DNA of 64,000 nucleotides from Phaeotremella fagi (GCA_001599715.1 BCHU01000009.1:310001-374000), one strand, 5' to 3'. Counted from the stretch's first letter, positions 1 through 12,797 are shown. Notes: generated from the letters alone by a model not told the origin. Made by a program: numbers and translations.

Positions 1-382
1 GACCTAATGATTTGTGTTGCGCTTTGGGTTATGATATTTCTAATCATCCCAATATTCCTGAAGTTCAGGCTGCAATTGAAAGAGTTAAACAAGCTGCTCA
101 CGCAGCAGGTAAATATGCTGGTACGTCTGATTACCATTCAAAAGTACCATATTTTGTCTAAAATCTCGCTTTTAGGTATGTTCTGCGTTACAGCTGAACA
201 AGTTGCTCTCCGTGCCCAACAAGGATGTAAGTGGTGTTTGAGTCGGAACTGTTGATTTGTTTGCACAAGTATACTGATTCGCTGGTGCTTTAGTCGATTT
301 CGTTAATCTTGGTGGTGATACTATTGCTATTCCATTCTGGAACATGGGGGAATTAGGTAAACTTAAGACTTTGTTGGCGTAG
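1..382 (+). CDS. HpcH/HpaI aldolase family protein, 3' end only
   Basis: This is the C-terminal part of a class II, metal-dependent pyruvate aldolase of the HpcH/HpaI (2,4-dihydroxyhept-2-ene-1,7-dioate aldolase) family. Frame 3 opens with PNDLCCALGY, which matches the family's GPNDLS..lGYP segment. It runs through an AAIERVKQAAHAAGKYAG helix to an intron at 121-175. The next exon gives GMFCVTAEQVALRAQQG, and a second intron begins at the gtaagt near 229. The last exon reads FDFVNLGGDTIAIPF and ends at a TAG (380-382). The family catalyses reversible aldol cleavage yielding pyruvate or a related oxo-acid, but the substrate here cannot be told from the fragment. The 5' part lies outside the window. 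Confidence 0.8.
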
Positions 383-540
383 GTTTTGGGTTTGGGATTG
401 AATTGAATGTGGTGGTTGTGTAATAGATTTTAGAATGCATCTAAAAATACCCAATAAGTTTTACAACAACATGTCGAGTGACTGAACCTCCAAATTTCGA
501 TCTTCTCTCCCCTACCAGCAATCCATCCCACTAGATCTTC

Positions 541-1217
541 TCACTCCCCCTCCTCCTCATTAAAAGACAATAAACCTTTATCAACCTTTTTCTTCTTTTT
601 CTTCTTCTCCTTCGAATCGGATTCCTTGGTTCCACCCTCATCCTCGTCTTTATCGTTACCATGACCAACAAGTTTCCTTTTAGCTGATGAAGAGATGATT
701 TTAGGTATAACAGGTTTCGTAGTGGTTGTTTTCGTCGAGTTCGTAGATTTATCAACAGACTCTAAAGTTTTCGGAGGTGGACTTTCAGATTTCAATCCAG
801 CAGCTGAAATCTCACATCAACATCAATCAACCCAAAAATCTAACCAAACTCACCTCTCCGTCTCTCCCTCCTAACCTGATCAGCACTAAGATGTCTCCCT
901 TCTTTCAAAACAACAACCTGAGGTCCCTCATCACCACCCCCACCGAAAACTTCTCCCCATTCATCCTCCTCCTCTTCCTTGTCCTTGTCCTTGTCTCGCT
1001 CATCATCACTACCCCCAGCCCATTCACCTTCACTAGGTCGTTCAGGTAACGCTTCCCTTCCATCTCTACTCACCCCTCCTCGTCCTCTTGGTAGTTCTTT
1101 GGGAGGGGGAGGGGGAGCAGCAGCTTGACCGAAATTACGTAGAAATGAAGGGGTTTGAGCGATGTAGGTCATCCCTTTGGAGATTTGGTGGTTCGTTTGA
1201 TTCCCTTTACGTGACAT
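541..1217 (-). CDS. DUF4604 family protein (two exons)
   Basis: The start is the ATG at 1217 (MSRKGNQTNHQISKGMTYIA), followed by AQTPSFLRNFG. This is the N-terminal signature of the DUF4604 family, which I recall as including human C1orf52. An intron at 804-853 joins RRERRR to AAGLKSESPPPKT in frame. The protein ends at TGA 541-543. The middle is acidic and charged (DERDKDKDKEEEEDE). The C-terminal half has a lysine run (KEKKKKKKK) that could be a nuclear or nucleolar signal. Length, about 208 residues, is typical of this small and largely disordered family. No biochemical role is established to my knowledge. It is transcribed away from the methyltransferase gene at 1601. Confidence 0.75.
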
Positions 1218-1600
1218 TTTGTTGGGTGTTTTCGGGTTTAGATGTTGTTGCTGGTGGTATCTATCCTCTTTTCTAGACTTCTTTTTAGTTCGCTGGGGGT
1301 CTGCCTGGTCTACTCTTTGTTCTATTTGACGATATATCGGTTTTTATCGGTTTGTTGATGATTGTAAAATAACAAGATGGTGAACCGATGAAATCCGAAT
1401 TGTAACCTCAACCTCCACTAAAATGATCCACTCTAGGTATAAATAGTACTCGTTCAGTATCTTGGGATAAAGAATTAAACGTCTCTTCTTAAACATTCAT
1501 CCAGTCATTATCTATACAGGCTACAAGTCTAGTGATCAAGTGTGTTCAGAGAAACACTGCTGTAAGATCCATCACACAGCTGTTCTCGTTACAGTCAACT
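1218..1600. promoter_or_regulatory. Divergent intergenic region with a TATA box for the methyltransferase
   Basis: This 383-bp gap separates two divergent starts. A good TATA element (TATAAATA, 1438-1445) lies about 155 bp before the ATG at 1601. That spacing is compatible with a 5' UTR of roughly 100 nt or more. Nothing else recognisable was seen. Confidence 0.45.
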
Positions 1601-2822
1601 ATGGCATCATTCGCTAAATCAACCTTCGACGTAGGCAACTATCTAGCCTGTCGAGCGTAAGTCCATCCCAGCTCCAATGCAGACCCACTAAACAGGGGTA
1701 CGAGTACAGAACATACCCACCTAGGATATACGAAATAATCAAAGCCTATCATTCGTTAAACGGTGGGAAATTCGATAAAGCCATAGATCTAGGATGTGGA
1801 CCTGGTATGTACCAGTGCCCTCACTCCAATTGTATATCTAGTTAACAGAGGAATTATAGGATTTATGGCCTTGAACTTGATAAATCAATTCAAACATGTT
1901 CAAGCTATTGATCCAGCTCAAAAAATGATTGATATTGGTTTACAACCTGCAGACGATTCTCGTCAGATTGATTATCGGGTTGGGAATGCTGAACGATTGG
2001 ATTTGGTTGGAGTTGGATCAGGTGAGAAGGGTGTAGATTTGGTTGTTGCCGGTGAGTCTGAAGATTCATCTCCTCTGTCACTGTTACTGATACTGATTGA
2101 TGGTATGAAGGGCAAGCGGCTCATTGGTTCGATTTTCCTAAAGTCTGGAAAGAGCTTTCGAGGGTAGTAAGACCAGGTGGGACAGTAGCATTCGTCGTAA
2201 GTCCAACCCAAAAAAAAACAATTCATATTAACAAAGATAGGCCTACGCAGAAGCTCAATTCCCTAATCATCCCAAACTAACTCCCTTGATCTCACATCAC
2301 GCTTCCTCGTCCCAAGCCTTAGGTCCACACTGGTCCCAACCAGGTCGATCCATCGTTGAAGGTCTCCTGGATAAAGTTCCTTTCCCAGTTCGTCCTACTT
2401 GGAACACCCCCACCAGCCAAAAAATATCAATCCCGGGTTTAGAGATTGATTCAACAGCCATTCCCTCGGATATTGATGAACCACAGTCGATAGGATTAGA
2501 TGATGAATCCTGGGATCCGGAGAGCGCGATGAGATTCAAATCTGATACCAGCTCAACTTCGCCTTGGTTAATGAAGAAAATGTATACTCTGGAAACTCTC
2601 GAAGGGTATTTCAGGACTTTTAGCGCTTTGCATGATTATCATGAAGTTAATCCTGAGGATAAGTTGAAGAGGGGTACGGTGGAGGGTGATATTGTTGATA
2701 GACTGATGAAGAGGGTTAGAGCGGGGTTGGAAGTTGAGGGTCAGTCTGGTGGAGAGGGGGTTGGGGAGATCGAAGTTGGGTGGCCATTGGTTTTGATGAT
2801 GATTAAGAAGAAGGGGTTGTGA
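1601..2822 (+). CDS. TMT1: SAM-dependent methyltransferase, trans-aconitate methyltransferase-like
   Basis: Five exons are needed. Exon 1 (ATG 1601) gives FDVGNYLACRA, joined to TYPPRIYEIIKAYH. The next segment ends in DLGCGPG, the SAM-binding motif I of class I methyltransferases. Further exons give AIDPAQKMIDIG (motif II region), GQAAHWFDFPKVW, then VVRPGGTVAFV and AYAEAQFPNHP. The block LGPHWSQPGRS and the later YFRTFSALHDYHE both have close counterparts in yeast Tmt1, which methylates trans-aconitate and 3-isopropylmalate. Introns begin near 1657, 1806, 2050 and 2197. The substrate is inferred from similarity only. The stop is TGA at 2820-2822. Confidence 0.8.
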
Positions 2823-2961
2823 CTTGGGTTTTGGATTCAACAAATGACATGAATTGTATAGTTTGATAGAATTTTCACTACAAATATGATAATACGAGTA
2901 CAGTATAACGAACAACATGAGACAACTGATTGTTGATACAATGATTTCCAAATATCGTGTT

Positions 2962-5900
2962 TTAATCACTCTCCTCAAGTTTCCAGCAATCCAATAAATC
3001 TCTAAGATCATCCGAAACACCCCGTCGCTCTTTCACTGCCTCAACGTTAGATTCACTAACCTTTCGTCTTCGTAGCTGAGAAGTTGAATTTGAATTCGCG
3101 TTCGAGTTCGAATCCAGTTCCTCTTTATCCAAGTCCTCGACCAGTCCCTTGAAAGATAAAAACAAGACTTCAGCTTGAGCTAGGGTGGTGTCCAAGTCGA
3201 TCTAATAGACTTTGTTAGTTCACATCTAGAGCGTGAAAGTGATGCCACTCACTGTCCCACTGAGATCATTGGCGTATTTCAATACTTCATCGAACTCTGT
3301 TAGATATCGTAACAAGACATCACGATGTGATTGTAAAACAGCCAAAGCGACGAAAAGAACGAAATGAGTCGAATAGTAATTCGTCCACAAAACCTAATTA
3401 TTCGTCAGTTGTCGTACTCAGATTCATACTATACCCAACTCACTTCCCACAATTTGATGACCTTGTCAAATCGGAATTCCCTTTTGAAAGCTATAAGAAT
3501 CCAACGGAAACAGAAGAAAAGATTCAAAGAATCAGTTCGTTCTATAAGCCGTCAGCTGAATTATCCATGGGTCATAAACCAACTGACCAAGATGAGAATA
3601 AAGTTCTGGATCCATGACACCAATCAATTGTTGAAGTGTACTCAATTGTCTTTTCATTCCACTTTGATCTCTGAGGAAATTTGATTCCTTCGAAGGATCA
3701 GTGTACGTCTTATGTCCAAGATCAACATCGAACTACTTACCATCATTTTCATTACTCCAACTAAACCCCAGAACGAGTCTGCTTCGTTGGCGTCGAAAAC
3801 GACGTAGATCGGTGAAAGAAGGTCGGACATGCCTGTGAGTGTGTCAGCTTCAAAATCGTGCACAACGGGACGAGGAATTGACCTTGAACATAGCCTAGTT
3901 CCGGGGAGTAGGTATGATAAGTCATAAGGATCGTTCGTAGGGCTGCTATATGCGCTATGATCGAAGTTAGTCAAAAACCTACAAACCATCAACTTACGAT
4001 TAAGACTAGCCATTCCACCTTCCTCTTCCTTCTCCCCCTTCCCATCCCAATCAACAGCAGTTGTCAACTTCTGTCCAGCTCCACCAGCTTCCTTCTCCTC
4101 ATTTCCAGTCTTGACGATTTCAGATGGAACAGAGAAAATCGGTTGATTCCTATCTGTCCTTCTGCAGTCTACCTGTATACATGAGAACGAATGTAAGGGT
4201 GGTGGTATAGGTAATTCGTCATAATAGATAGTGAAGGAATCAAGGAATGGAATTTTCTAAGCAGTCAGAAATGGTCCTTTGGTTAATTTACAGAAATGAA
4301 GATTGATAACGTACATCGATCCTATGCCATTCTTCCTTCCATTCCTCTTGATCACCTTCTTGGACTTTACTTCGCCAAGCCGAGTTCAACCGTTGATATT
4401 CCAAACGTTTCTCATCCCTCTTCTCTTGTCTCAATTTTCTTCTTTTCTCCTTCCCACCAACCCCACCTCCAACCCCACCAACGTTCCATTCTACGATACC
4501 CAACAGAACCTCCCATCCTTCCCTTCGAGCAGCTTTCTCCTCTGGTTCGGTAGAATCACTGAATCCTCGAGTAAAGATTTCTCGTCGAACCCATTTCTCG
4601 TCTCTTCCTTGTGCAGCGAATGATTCCCAATCACGACTGGTTATTGGATGTTGAGGTTGACGAGTTGGGTTTGGAGTTGGTCTCTTTGAGTTGGGTGAGG
4701 TGAGAAGAGAGAAGACTCCTAATGAAGAAGTAAGATCGTCTGCGGGGGTGACGTTCCCTGTATCAGTCGATGATCGTCTGATACCAGCTCTGGAAGCTAG
4801 TTCACTTCTTCTTGCCCGTTCACCTTCTTCCGCTACCACTCGTGCCCATCTTGCAAGGTACAATCGAGCAGCTTCGAATTCTGTGGCGACGTCGGCGCCA
4901 CTTCTACGTGGACCTGGTGAAAGACGGGATGCTCGTTCCCATTCTCCAGGGACCGTAACTAGGCTCCTCACAGCTGGTGGTAGATGTGGTACTACAGGTT
5001 GGGCAAGTGGATGATTGAGTATCGTTTGAGCAGTTTTCCTTGAAAGGTTAGTGAGATTACTTAAAGAAGTGAGAAGTGTTTGTCGGGGTGTAGTTTGGTT
5101 TAAAACGGCCGCACTTGGGAACGTTCGTTGAGGTGGGTATGGTCGAGTACTACTTGAGCTTGACGCAGGAGCTGACGTTGTACTTTGTGCCGTTGGCACT
5201 GCGGATGACTTCTCCTCCAGACCGTTCTCATGTACTTCACGGTCTGATTTACTGGGGTTGATGAGCCATAGTTCAGCACCTCGATTCTGTCCTGCTGAAA
5301 GCAAACGTGAACGAAGTAGGGAGGCATGCGATTCCAACAATGTTAAGAAAGGAGGGAACCCCCATTGAGCTCGAGGGGAGGGGGTCGACACTGGTTCAGT
5401 CGTGGCAAGCAATGGAGACTCGTCATCGTGGAAGAAGAGAGTCGGTAGTGATACGCCTCCACTAAGACTGAGTGGCGTCAGCTTGTATTACTTCCAGATG
5501 CACCGGTGACTCACTTGAAGGTTGCCGATCCATGCCAATGTGTAAGACTTGGCTGTTGAAGTGAGTGAAATCCGTTGCTTTGCGATGACTCATGACCTAC
5601 TGGGTAGACCAAAATACTATAGATACCTGAGATTGGTACTGAAAAGGCATATTTCTCTCCTCTGGGAGGTGGAACGGTGACGAATACGAAACCTGGGGCG
5701 ATAAGTCAATCACCATTCCATTACCGTGAGATATTGCAACTTACCATCCTCATCTTCCTTAGGGGTCACCGAGGCCGTACTTCTGTTTTCAACTTTTCTA
5801 TAACCCGCTCTCTCCTCTTCAGTCAGCCTATCAAGTAATTCATTAGGTACCCAAAAGACCAAAACATCCTTTTTCCTTTTACTGTTGCCCTCGTCAAAAT

Positions 5901-6283
5901 CAACTAAAGCAGTACCAGAAACAGTGGAAGGTACAGCAATACTCTCCTGATCAACTTCTATCAATCCAAGATATCCTGATAAATTATCACGATGGAAGGC
6001 AGTTGGATGAATGGCTACGTGTGATTTACAATATAACAGTTTAGCTTTTTTATCGGATACCATGGAGGCTGTTAGCGGATCTGTTAGGTTGGTTGGGAGG
6101 TGGACGTAGTCGTCTGATGGGGATGGTGAGTTTTGGAGTTGATTTATGAGTGAGGTGTTTGAATCTATTGATGAGAGAGATTCGGTTTTCTGAAGGATAA
6201 CGTTGTGGTTAGTGATTGATGCTGAAACAGATATATTAGGTCGAGTGGCGATGACTCACGTTTGAAGTGTTGGTTGTGACCAT
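2962..6283 (-). CDS. GYP7: Rab GTPase-activating protein, Gyp7/TBC1D15 type
   Basis: This is a long multi-exon gene whose pieces join into one TBC protein. The start is ATG 6283 (MVTTNTSN, intron, KTESLSS). The N-terminal region LLYCKSHVAIHPTAF matches the Gyp7 domain. The exon at about 4300-5412 carries SRDWESFAAQGRDEKWVRRE, the start of the TBC domain. The two catalytic fingers are visible: IDVDCRR (IxxDxxR, formed across the intron that begins near 4313) and YVQG (YxQ), followed by MSDLLSPIYVVFD. Later segments read LFFCFRWILIAFKREF and LWEVLWTNYYSTHF, and the C-terminal tail is acidic. It should accelerate GTP hydrolysis by Ypt7/Rab7-type GTPases at the vacuole. It shares a 344-bp divergent promoter with SEC24. 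At least nine exons; inner edges are approximate. Confidence 0.88.
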
Positions 6284-6627
6284 CTTGTATTACAAATTGG
6301 GTTTTGGGGTAGGAGTGATGGTTTACAGTAGGTCCCAGATGGATTCAAGGATGTTCTTACAAGTGAGATATACGAATGATTAGAAAGATAAGTTGAAGTG
6401 GAAGAAGGATGAAATAGAGATAGCTGGATGGTGATGGGTGGTGTTGCTGTTGCTGTGCCGGAATGAGAATGACGCAGTAATAGTAATTGTTAAATGAGGG
6501 GATTAAATAAATACATTAAATCGACGTGTCTCGTACAGTGCAAAGGTGTTGTTGTAGGGGGCAAGGTATGGATGGTCATTCAAGATATTCATCTACAACA
6601 TCCATCCTTTCTTATCCTTATCCAAAA
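6284..6627. promoter_or_regulatory. Shared divergent promoter GYP7 / SEC24
   Basis: This 344-bp region lies between two ATGs facing away from each other, both for membrane-traffic genes. It is AG-rich toward GYP7. An in-frame upstream ATG at 6526 exists for SEC24, but the sequence between it and 6628 does not resemble Sec24. Confidence 0.35.
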
Positions 6628-9600
6628 ATGCCTCCAAGGTCAAGGTATGCTGTAGATCCAAGTCTCACAGCTCAAGTGTCTCAACCCCAGATCCAACATC
6701 AAGAGCAATGGTCACAACCTCAATTTCAACAGAATCAAAATCAACAACACGGTCAAGCTCAAGCTCAACCTCATCAGCAGCACCAGCACCAGCAATTTGA
6801 TCACCAATATCAACAACCTCAATCACATTCACAATTCCAGCCCCAACTCCAGCCCCAAGGTCCGTACAATCCAGACCCAAATCAATCTCAACAACCTCAA
6901 AATCATGCAAGACCAATTGGACCATCACCCATCCATTCATCTTACGTAGCACCTTCTAACCATATCCAACCTCCACCTCATTCATCTGGTCCAACCATCG
7001 CCGGTCCAAGAATACGTATCGATCCAGCTCAAATACCTAATCCAGTTGAAGCTCAGGAGTTGGATCAGAATTTATATGATGATGAGGATTTCTTGAGTTG
7101 CGATACAAAAGGTTTGATCCCACTTTGTGGAACTGATTATAGAGGTGTTGATCAGGGTAGGTTAACAAGTATTCTGATGAGCATTATACTGATGGACGGG
7201 TTTAGGTAATTCTCTCCCTCGACATGTTCGAGCTACTCTTCCAACTGTACCTTCCACTTCCCAGTTACTTGATACAACAGCACTTCCATTTGCACTTGTT
7301 GTTCAACCATTCGCTGCTCTTCGATACGACGAAGCACCCATACCTCTTGTTTCCAATTGGGTAGTTGGAGAGAGTCCGTTTGATACACCAACAATCGTTG
7401 AAGGGGCTGAAGATGACGGTCCACCAAGATGCGAGAAATGTAGAGGATACGTCAATCCATGGGTCAGATGGATGGATGGAGGTCGTCGGTGGGGTTGTAA
7501 CTTATGTGGGCATTCGAATATTGGTAAGTAGTTGTTCGACTGATGTCTTGACTGTCAACTGATCAAGTGTACAGTTCCCGACGCATACTTCTGTCATTTA
7601 ACACCAACAGGACATCGAACGGATCATCAAAATCGACCTGAACTCATGAACGGTACCATTGACATCCCAGTTCCAAGATCGTATTGGTCACCCCAACCAC
7701 CTCCCACCGGATCATTACTTGATTCAGCGATTGACGCATCAACCTCAAATCTAGCCTCAGCAGGTGACGCCTTAGCTACAACAGGAGCAGATCTACTTGG
7801 AGCCCTTCAATCTTCTCTCGGACAAACCCCAACTACCACACGTGGACCTTCACCTGTACCTGGATACAAAGAACGTGAAAAGGAACGGAAAAAGGAAGAA
7901 AGAAGACTTCGACGTCCATCACCTTTATCTCGAGTTTTCGTTATTGACGTCTCGACTCCTAGTGTACAACGTGGAATTGTTAGAGAAGTTTGTGAGGGTA
8001 TCAGAAAATCTCTTTATGGGTCTAGAAGAAAGGATGAGGCTGGTGACGAAGGTGACGACGAGGACGTCATTGGGAAAGGGGAGAGAGTGGCTATAGTTAC
8101 TGTAGGAGAGACTGTTGGGTTTTGGAATTTAACAGTAAGTTTGGTTCATGAGCACTTGATCGCGGTCTAATTTGTTTCAGTCAACTGCTCCTTCTCTCAT
8201 GGTTGTGTCGGATCTGGAAGATATGTTTATACCACTTACTACTGGTTTCCTTGTGGATCCCTCAGAATCAAGGTAAGTGTGGTGGATGTTATAGTTTGGG
8301 ATACTCATAGGAGTAGATCTCAAATTGACAATCTGCTGGATCTTTTACCTGGAATGTACGAAGTGACCTCGGATGGAAACCGAGTCGCTGCTGGAGCAGC
8401 AGTTTCAGGTGTTCTAGCTGGTTTGGTAAGAGAGTCATCACTCGAATGAAACACATTCTGACATCGTTTTTAGCGAATGCTGGGTGGTCAAATCACCCTG
8501 TTCTTATCGGGATTACCAACGATCGGTCCAGGCAAATTGCAACCTCGAGATGATCCAACGACATATAACACCGATAAGGAAAAAGCTTTGTTCTCAGCAG
8601 CGGATTCTTTCTGGCGAAAAACAGCAGATGAACTAGCTGAATGTGGAGTTGGAGTCAATCTTTTCCTTTTCCCCGAACAATACACCGATGTAGCTTCTTT
8701 AGGAACGTTACCAGCAGTCACAGGAGGGACGACATATTTCCATCCCAAATTCTCACCAGTTCGAGATAGAGATACCCTCCATTCCGAGATCATCAGAACA
8801 ATAACAACGTCAAAGGAGACGGTTTACAACGCAACCATAAGGATCAGATGTTCAAACGGCTTAAGGGTTTCCGATCACATCGGTAACTATTATCAAAGAA
8901 GTTTAACAGATTTGGAATTCGGAATGATGGACGATGAAAAGACTTTTGTAGCTTTAATGAAACATGACGGAAGTGGTCGTTTGGATGATAGGAATCAAGC
9001 TTTCATCCAAGTCGCGACTCTTTATACTTCTTCTGATGGGTCTCGTCGGGTTAGATTGTTGAATTTAGCGTTGGGAATCACGAGTTTGATCGGGAACGTT
9101 TTCAGATTTGCGGATTTAGATGCGGCTGTTACGGTTTTCATCAAAGATGGTAAGTGAGAGGATTTATTGAGTGTGATGAGTGATTGATTTGTTGTAGCCG
9201 TTTCCCAAATGCCTACCAAGTCTTTGAAGGAGATTAGGAAAAATCTTACGGATAGATGTAACAGGGTGTTGCTGATGTATCGAAGACATTGTGCACCAGC
9301 TGTTCAATCTGGTCAAGTGAGTTGATGATTTGAGTTGGAAGACGATTTCTCACCACCTTCAATAGCTCATTCTACCGGAAGGATTCAAGTTATTACCCCT
9401 ATACGTTCTTTGTATGCTAAAAACGAAAGCACTTAAAGGCGAGTCAATCGATACAAAAGTTTTCCATAGACTAACAAATTGTTTACTATCAGGTGGAAAC
9501 GTTACATCAGACGTTAGATCGCACTACATGCGTCATTTGAAATCACTCTCTGCAATCTCGACTCTTAATTTACTTTACCCCCGGTTATTAGCTATTCACG

Positions 9601-10234
9601 ACTTGAACGATGAAATCGGTTTCCCAGCTTCGAACGGTAGATTGAGGTTACCTAGGTTTATGAGAGCAAGCTACGCTTACATGGTTGCTGAGGGTGCTTA
9701 TTTGATGTGTGAGTTGATGACTAACCCAGATTTGGAATCCCAACTGATTGTTTTGGTAGCTAATGGAGAAGTGGCAATGATTTGGTTGGGCGCTGCGGTG
9801 AACCCACAGATCATTGATGACATCTATGGAGTTGAGAACCTAGATGAATTGGATGTACGAATGGTAAGTAGTTTCTTCCTTTCAATCTATCATTGAAAAC
9901 TTATGGATACCTTTTTCTAGACACGTTTACCAAAATTACCAACCCTGCTTTCAACTCAAATACGAAACATCCTAGCCCACCTCGAAAGGATCATTGGACA
10001 TTCATTACCTGTGCTGATCATTCGACAGAATATGGATGGAATGGAGATTGAATTCGCGAATCAATTGGTTGAAGATAGTAATAACGACGCTTTGAGTTAT
10101 ACGGATTGTAGGTCTTGGTTTTGGTTTTGATACTGATTTCGATGACAGATTTAATGACTGCACATAAGAGTATCACTAATGAATTGAGTGGGAATGCTGG
10201 GAAGGGAGAGGGATGGAAAGCTCCTTGGTCGTGA
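6628..10234 (+). CDS. SEC24: COPII coat cargo-binding subunit Sec24
   Basis: Start chosen at ATG 6628 (MPPRSRYAVDPSLTAQ) because of its AAAA-ATG context and because Sec24 proteins begin similarly; the upstream ATG at 6526 adds an odd Cys-rich leader. A Gln/Pro/His-rich low-complexity N-terminus is followed by the Sec24 zinc finger, CEKCRGYVNPWVRW...CNLCGHSN. The trunk/vWA region follows (RVFVIDVSTPSVQRGIVREV), then GGTTYFHPKFSPVRD, the beta-sandwich and helical regions (RNLTDRCNRVLLMYRRHCAP-like), and a gelsolin-like C-terminus. The last exon ends in GWKAPWS with TGA at 10232-10234. About ten exons. Sec24 pairs with Sec23 on Sar1-GTP at ER exit sites and selects cargo. Confidence 0.95.
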
Positions 10235-10394
10235 GCGGGGTAGTCGTTGATTGTTAATGCATTATTTGAATCCAAGTGGAGACCGATCCAACGATATTCG
10301 CCGAGTGCCCAGTAGCCCGAAGATCCAACTAAGTATACACAAATATCAACAAAACCTTTATCTCTTTCATTCATCCATCACTACAGCATCTAAA

Positions 10395-11213
10395 ATGACT
10401 AAACCTTCGCAACCCTATTCATACCCAATCACAAACACCGATCTGATAGCCCTTCAAAATCTAGAAAAACATTTCGAAGGTGGTTATTTCTCTCAAACTA
10501 TTCTCCTTGAATCGGGGAATCCCAATCCCGGTCTAACGACAACGAGTTCATTACCAATCTCCTCAGCTTTACATGGGAAAATTCAGAAATCTTCTGGGAC
10601 AGGTAGTGAATTACTTGGATCTACTGGATTGCATTTAGAATCGGAGGGGAAGGGGAACGACGCAACTCAGATTTATTATTTGTTAACACCGGATAGTTAT
10701 CGAGGTAGGATGCATATGAATTTACATTCTGTAAGTCCTCATTCTCGACCATCAACACACTGAATAAGATAAATTCAAGACATTCCATGTCCATCATCAA
10801 GGTAGAGCTTTATATACACTCATCAAACCACCCAGCAACACCACCGACATACCAATAATCAAGAAAATCGTCATGGGAACAGATCTAGCTAAAGGGGAGG
10901 TGATGCAATTATTCGTCCCTGGTGGATGGTGGAAAGCTTCTGAAATCCCTTCTGAAGATTTGGAGTTGGGGGATCTGGATCGGGAGAGGACAGGTTGTTT
11001 GATAACGGAGGTTGTGGTTCCTGGTTGGAATCCTGATCAACATCAGTTTATTGATTTGGATAAGGTGGGTTCGGGGTTTTTGTTTGTGAGGGTTTTGGCT
11101 GATTTTAGTATACTTTGGTTTAGCTTAAAGCTATGTGGAATGGTCAGATTGGTTGGGAAGAGTATGTTAGGTATATTAAAGCTCCGGAGGGACTTGAATA
11201 TCCTGATAAATAG
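10395..11213 (+). CDS. DUF985 (Cupin_5) family protein
   Basis: Three exons. ATG 10395 follows TCTAAA. Exon 1 gives LIALQNLEKHFEGGYFSQT, then IYYLLTPDSYRGRMHMNLHS; exon 2 continues TFHVHHQGRALYTLI and WWKASEIP; exon 3 is short and ends YIKAPEGLEYPDK with TAG at 11211-11213. The pattern LEKHxEGGYF...YYLL...FH.H.G is that of the DUF985 branch of the cupin superfamily, small double-stranded beta-helix proteins. The His cluster in exon 2 is the expected metal/ligand site region. Function is unknown in fungi as far as I know. About 230 residues, slightly longer than bacterial relatives because of a Gly/Ser loop after SSALHGKIQ. Confidence 0.8.
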
Positions 11214-11418
11214 GGGTTGAGAGGTGATGTTAATTGGTTATCGATATGCCGGGCTTGGAATTGGTTAGACTCGAGATTAGATCATAGATACTCGATTGCT
11301 GGTTGACAAGTAAAGAGTTTAATGTATAGATGAAAACACGAATTCAACTATACGCAGACCACCCCACCAGATGCTATGAAAATGCATGACCAAAAATACA
11401 CCCAGAACAATCGTAACC

Positions 11419-12528
11419 CTACGATCTCTCTACCCATTCCACAGGGAATCCCCTAACTCCACCAACAACTTCACTTCTAGCTTTCATAGCTTGAGCTCTA
11501 CGATAAACATGTGCGCCTGATCTATTATTTTTCTTCAACTGTCGACTGGATAGATGTCTCGTATCAAGTGGTGTATCAACCGGGATGGGTGAATTAGGAT
11601 CCTAAAATTATCGTATGAGTAAACACCGTATAAAAATTGTGGTAGATGGATTTAAACCTACATTAGCAGCTTCAACCAATCTCTCCAAAATATCAGAAAC
11701 GGATTTCCGATTCATCAACCCTTCTTTCCAACTTTCCTCCGATATCTTGATCCAACCCTCCTTCCCAACCTCTTCGGGATCTGCATCAAACTCCCCCCGT
11801 CCAGGTTTACCAGGTGACCATCGTGGTCCAGCTAGTATCTTACATCTGTGTATGGCGTCTTTGGTTTTTAAGGGTAGTTCGGATAGGGGGGCTAGGAGGA
11901 CTGCTTTGGTTTGATATGGACTTTTGGGGGCTGAGAGGTCTATCGTCGTTGTTATTCTTATTTTTGAGGTTGGGGGTGTGAATGGTTTCGATTGGGCTGA
12001 GGGTTGGGTAAGTTCAGATCGTGTGAGGGTTTGGGATTTGAGTTAAATGTCTTTGGAGTGTTTTACACATGCGTAACCTTCGAATCTCAACATATGGCAG
12101 TTCACTCAACATCGGGATGATTACCTCAATGACCTTGAATCACCATTTGATCTGCCATAGTATCGGCCCCTATCCTGAAAGTCCTGACTACCAAACAAGA
12201 CTTCCATCCATCATGCCAATCTGGAAACCCAAAATGACTCCCGAACAATACTGAAACCCCAACACTCACCTCGCAATACCGCCCGATCAGCATCAACCCT
12301 CCTAATCAAATCATTGACCTCCTGAATCTTCTGCAACCGTAAATGACCTAACGAGGTGGCATCGTCAAATTTGAAACTTTCAAGTTTATCGATATTGAAC
12401 GAAGCCGCTATCGAACGTGTTGTTACTCCTTCCGACGATTGGATTTCTTTTCTGGGGGCTGGGATTCGAGAGGTTGAGGAGAAGGCTCGGGTGGTTTTTG
12501 AGATTATGCGGGTTGGGTTTAGTGACAT
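11419..12528 (-). CDS. RSM24: Mitochondrial small ribosomal subunit protein mS35 (Rsm24)
   Basis: ATG 12528 opens with a basic, Ser/Arg-rich mitochondrial presequence, [21 protein letters not shown]. Exon 1 ends VDADRAVLR plus one base. Splicing over 11997-12269 continues in frame as [18 protein letters not shown]. The conserved core is then clear: [31 protein letters not shown] and [11 protein letters not shown], the MRP-S28/mS35 domain pattern. A last exon supplies [20 protein letters not shown] and ends FPVEWVERS with TAG at 11419-11421. It should belong to the mitoribosome small subunit. The 273-nt first intron is unusually long for this locus and could hide a further exon (see findings). 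The family call is good, the exon model less so. Confidence 0.72.
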
Positions 12529-12797
12529 TTTTTGGGATTAGGTTTTTGGTCAAGATATGAGGAGGTTGACCTTTGAACTTTTCAACTTTTGGAATTCGAA
12601 GAAATAGGCGCGTGGGTGTGCCTGTGCCTAATGCATTTGCTTTAATAGGCGCGCGTATGTTTGTTGTTCTGAAAACCTCCTCCAACACCTCCAATCCCAA
12701 ATATCAACATCTATAAACTACTCTTATATCCAGATATAACCAGAGTATACCCCACTGAGAACTGAGGTACAGACCAAACATCCACATCCTATCCACA

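Noticed and set aside
4691..5014. 107-codon open frame on the + strand
   Set aside because: It is antisense to a GYP7 exon whose coding frame joins in both directions to TBC-domain sequence.
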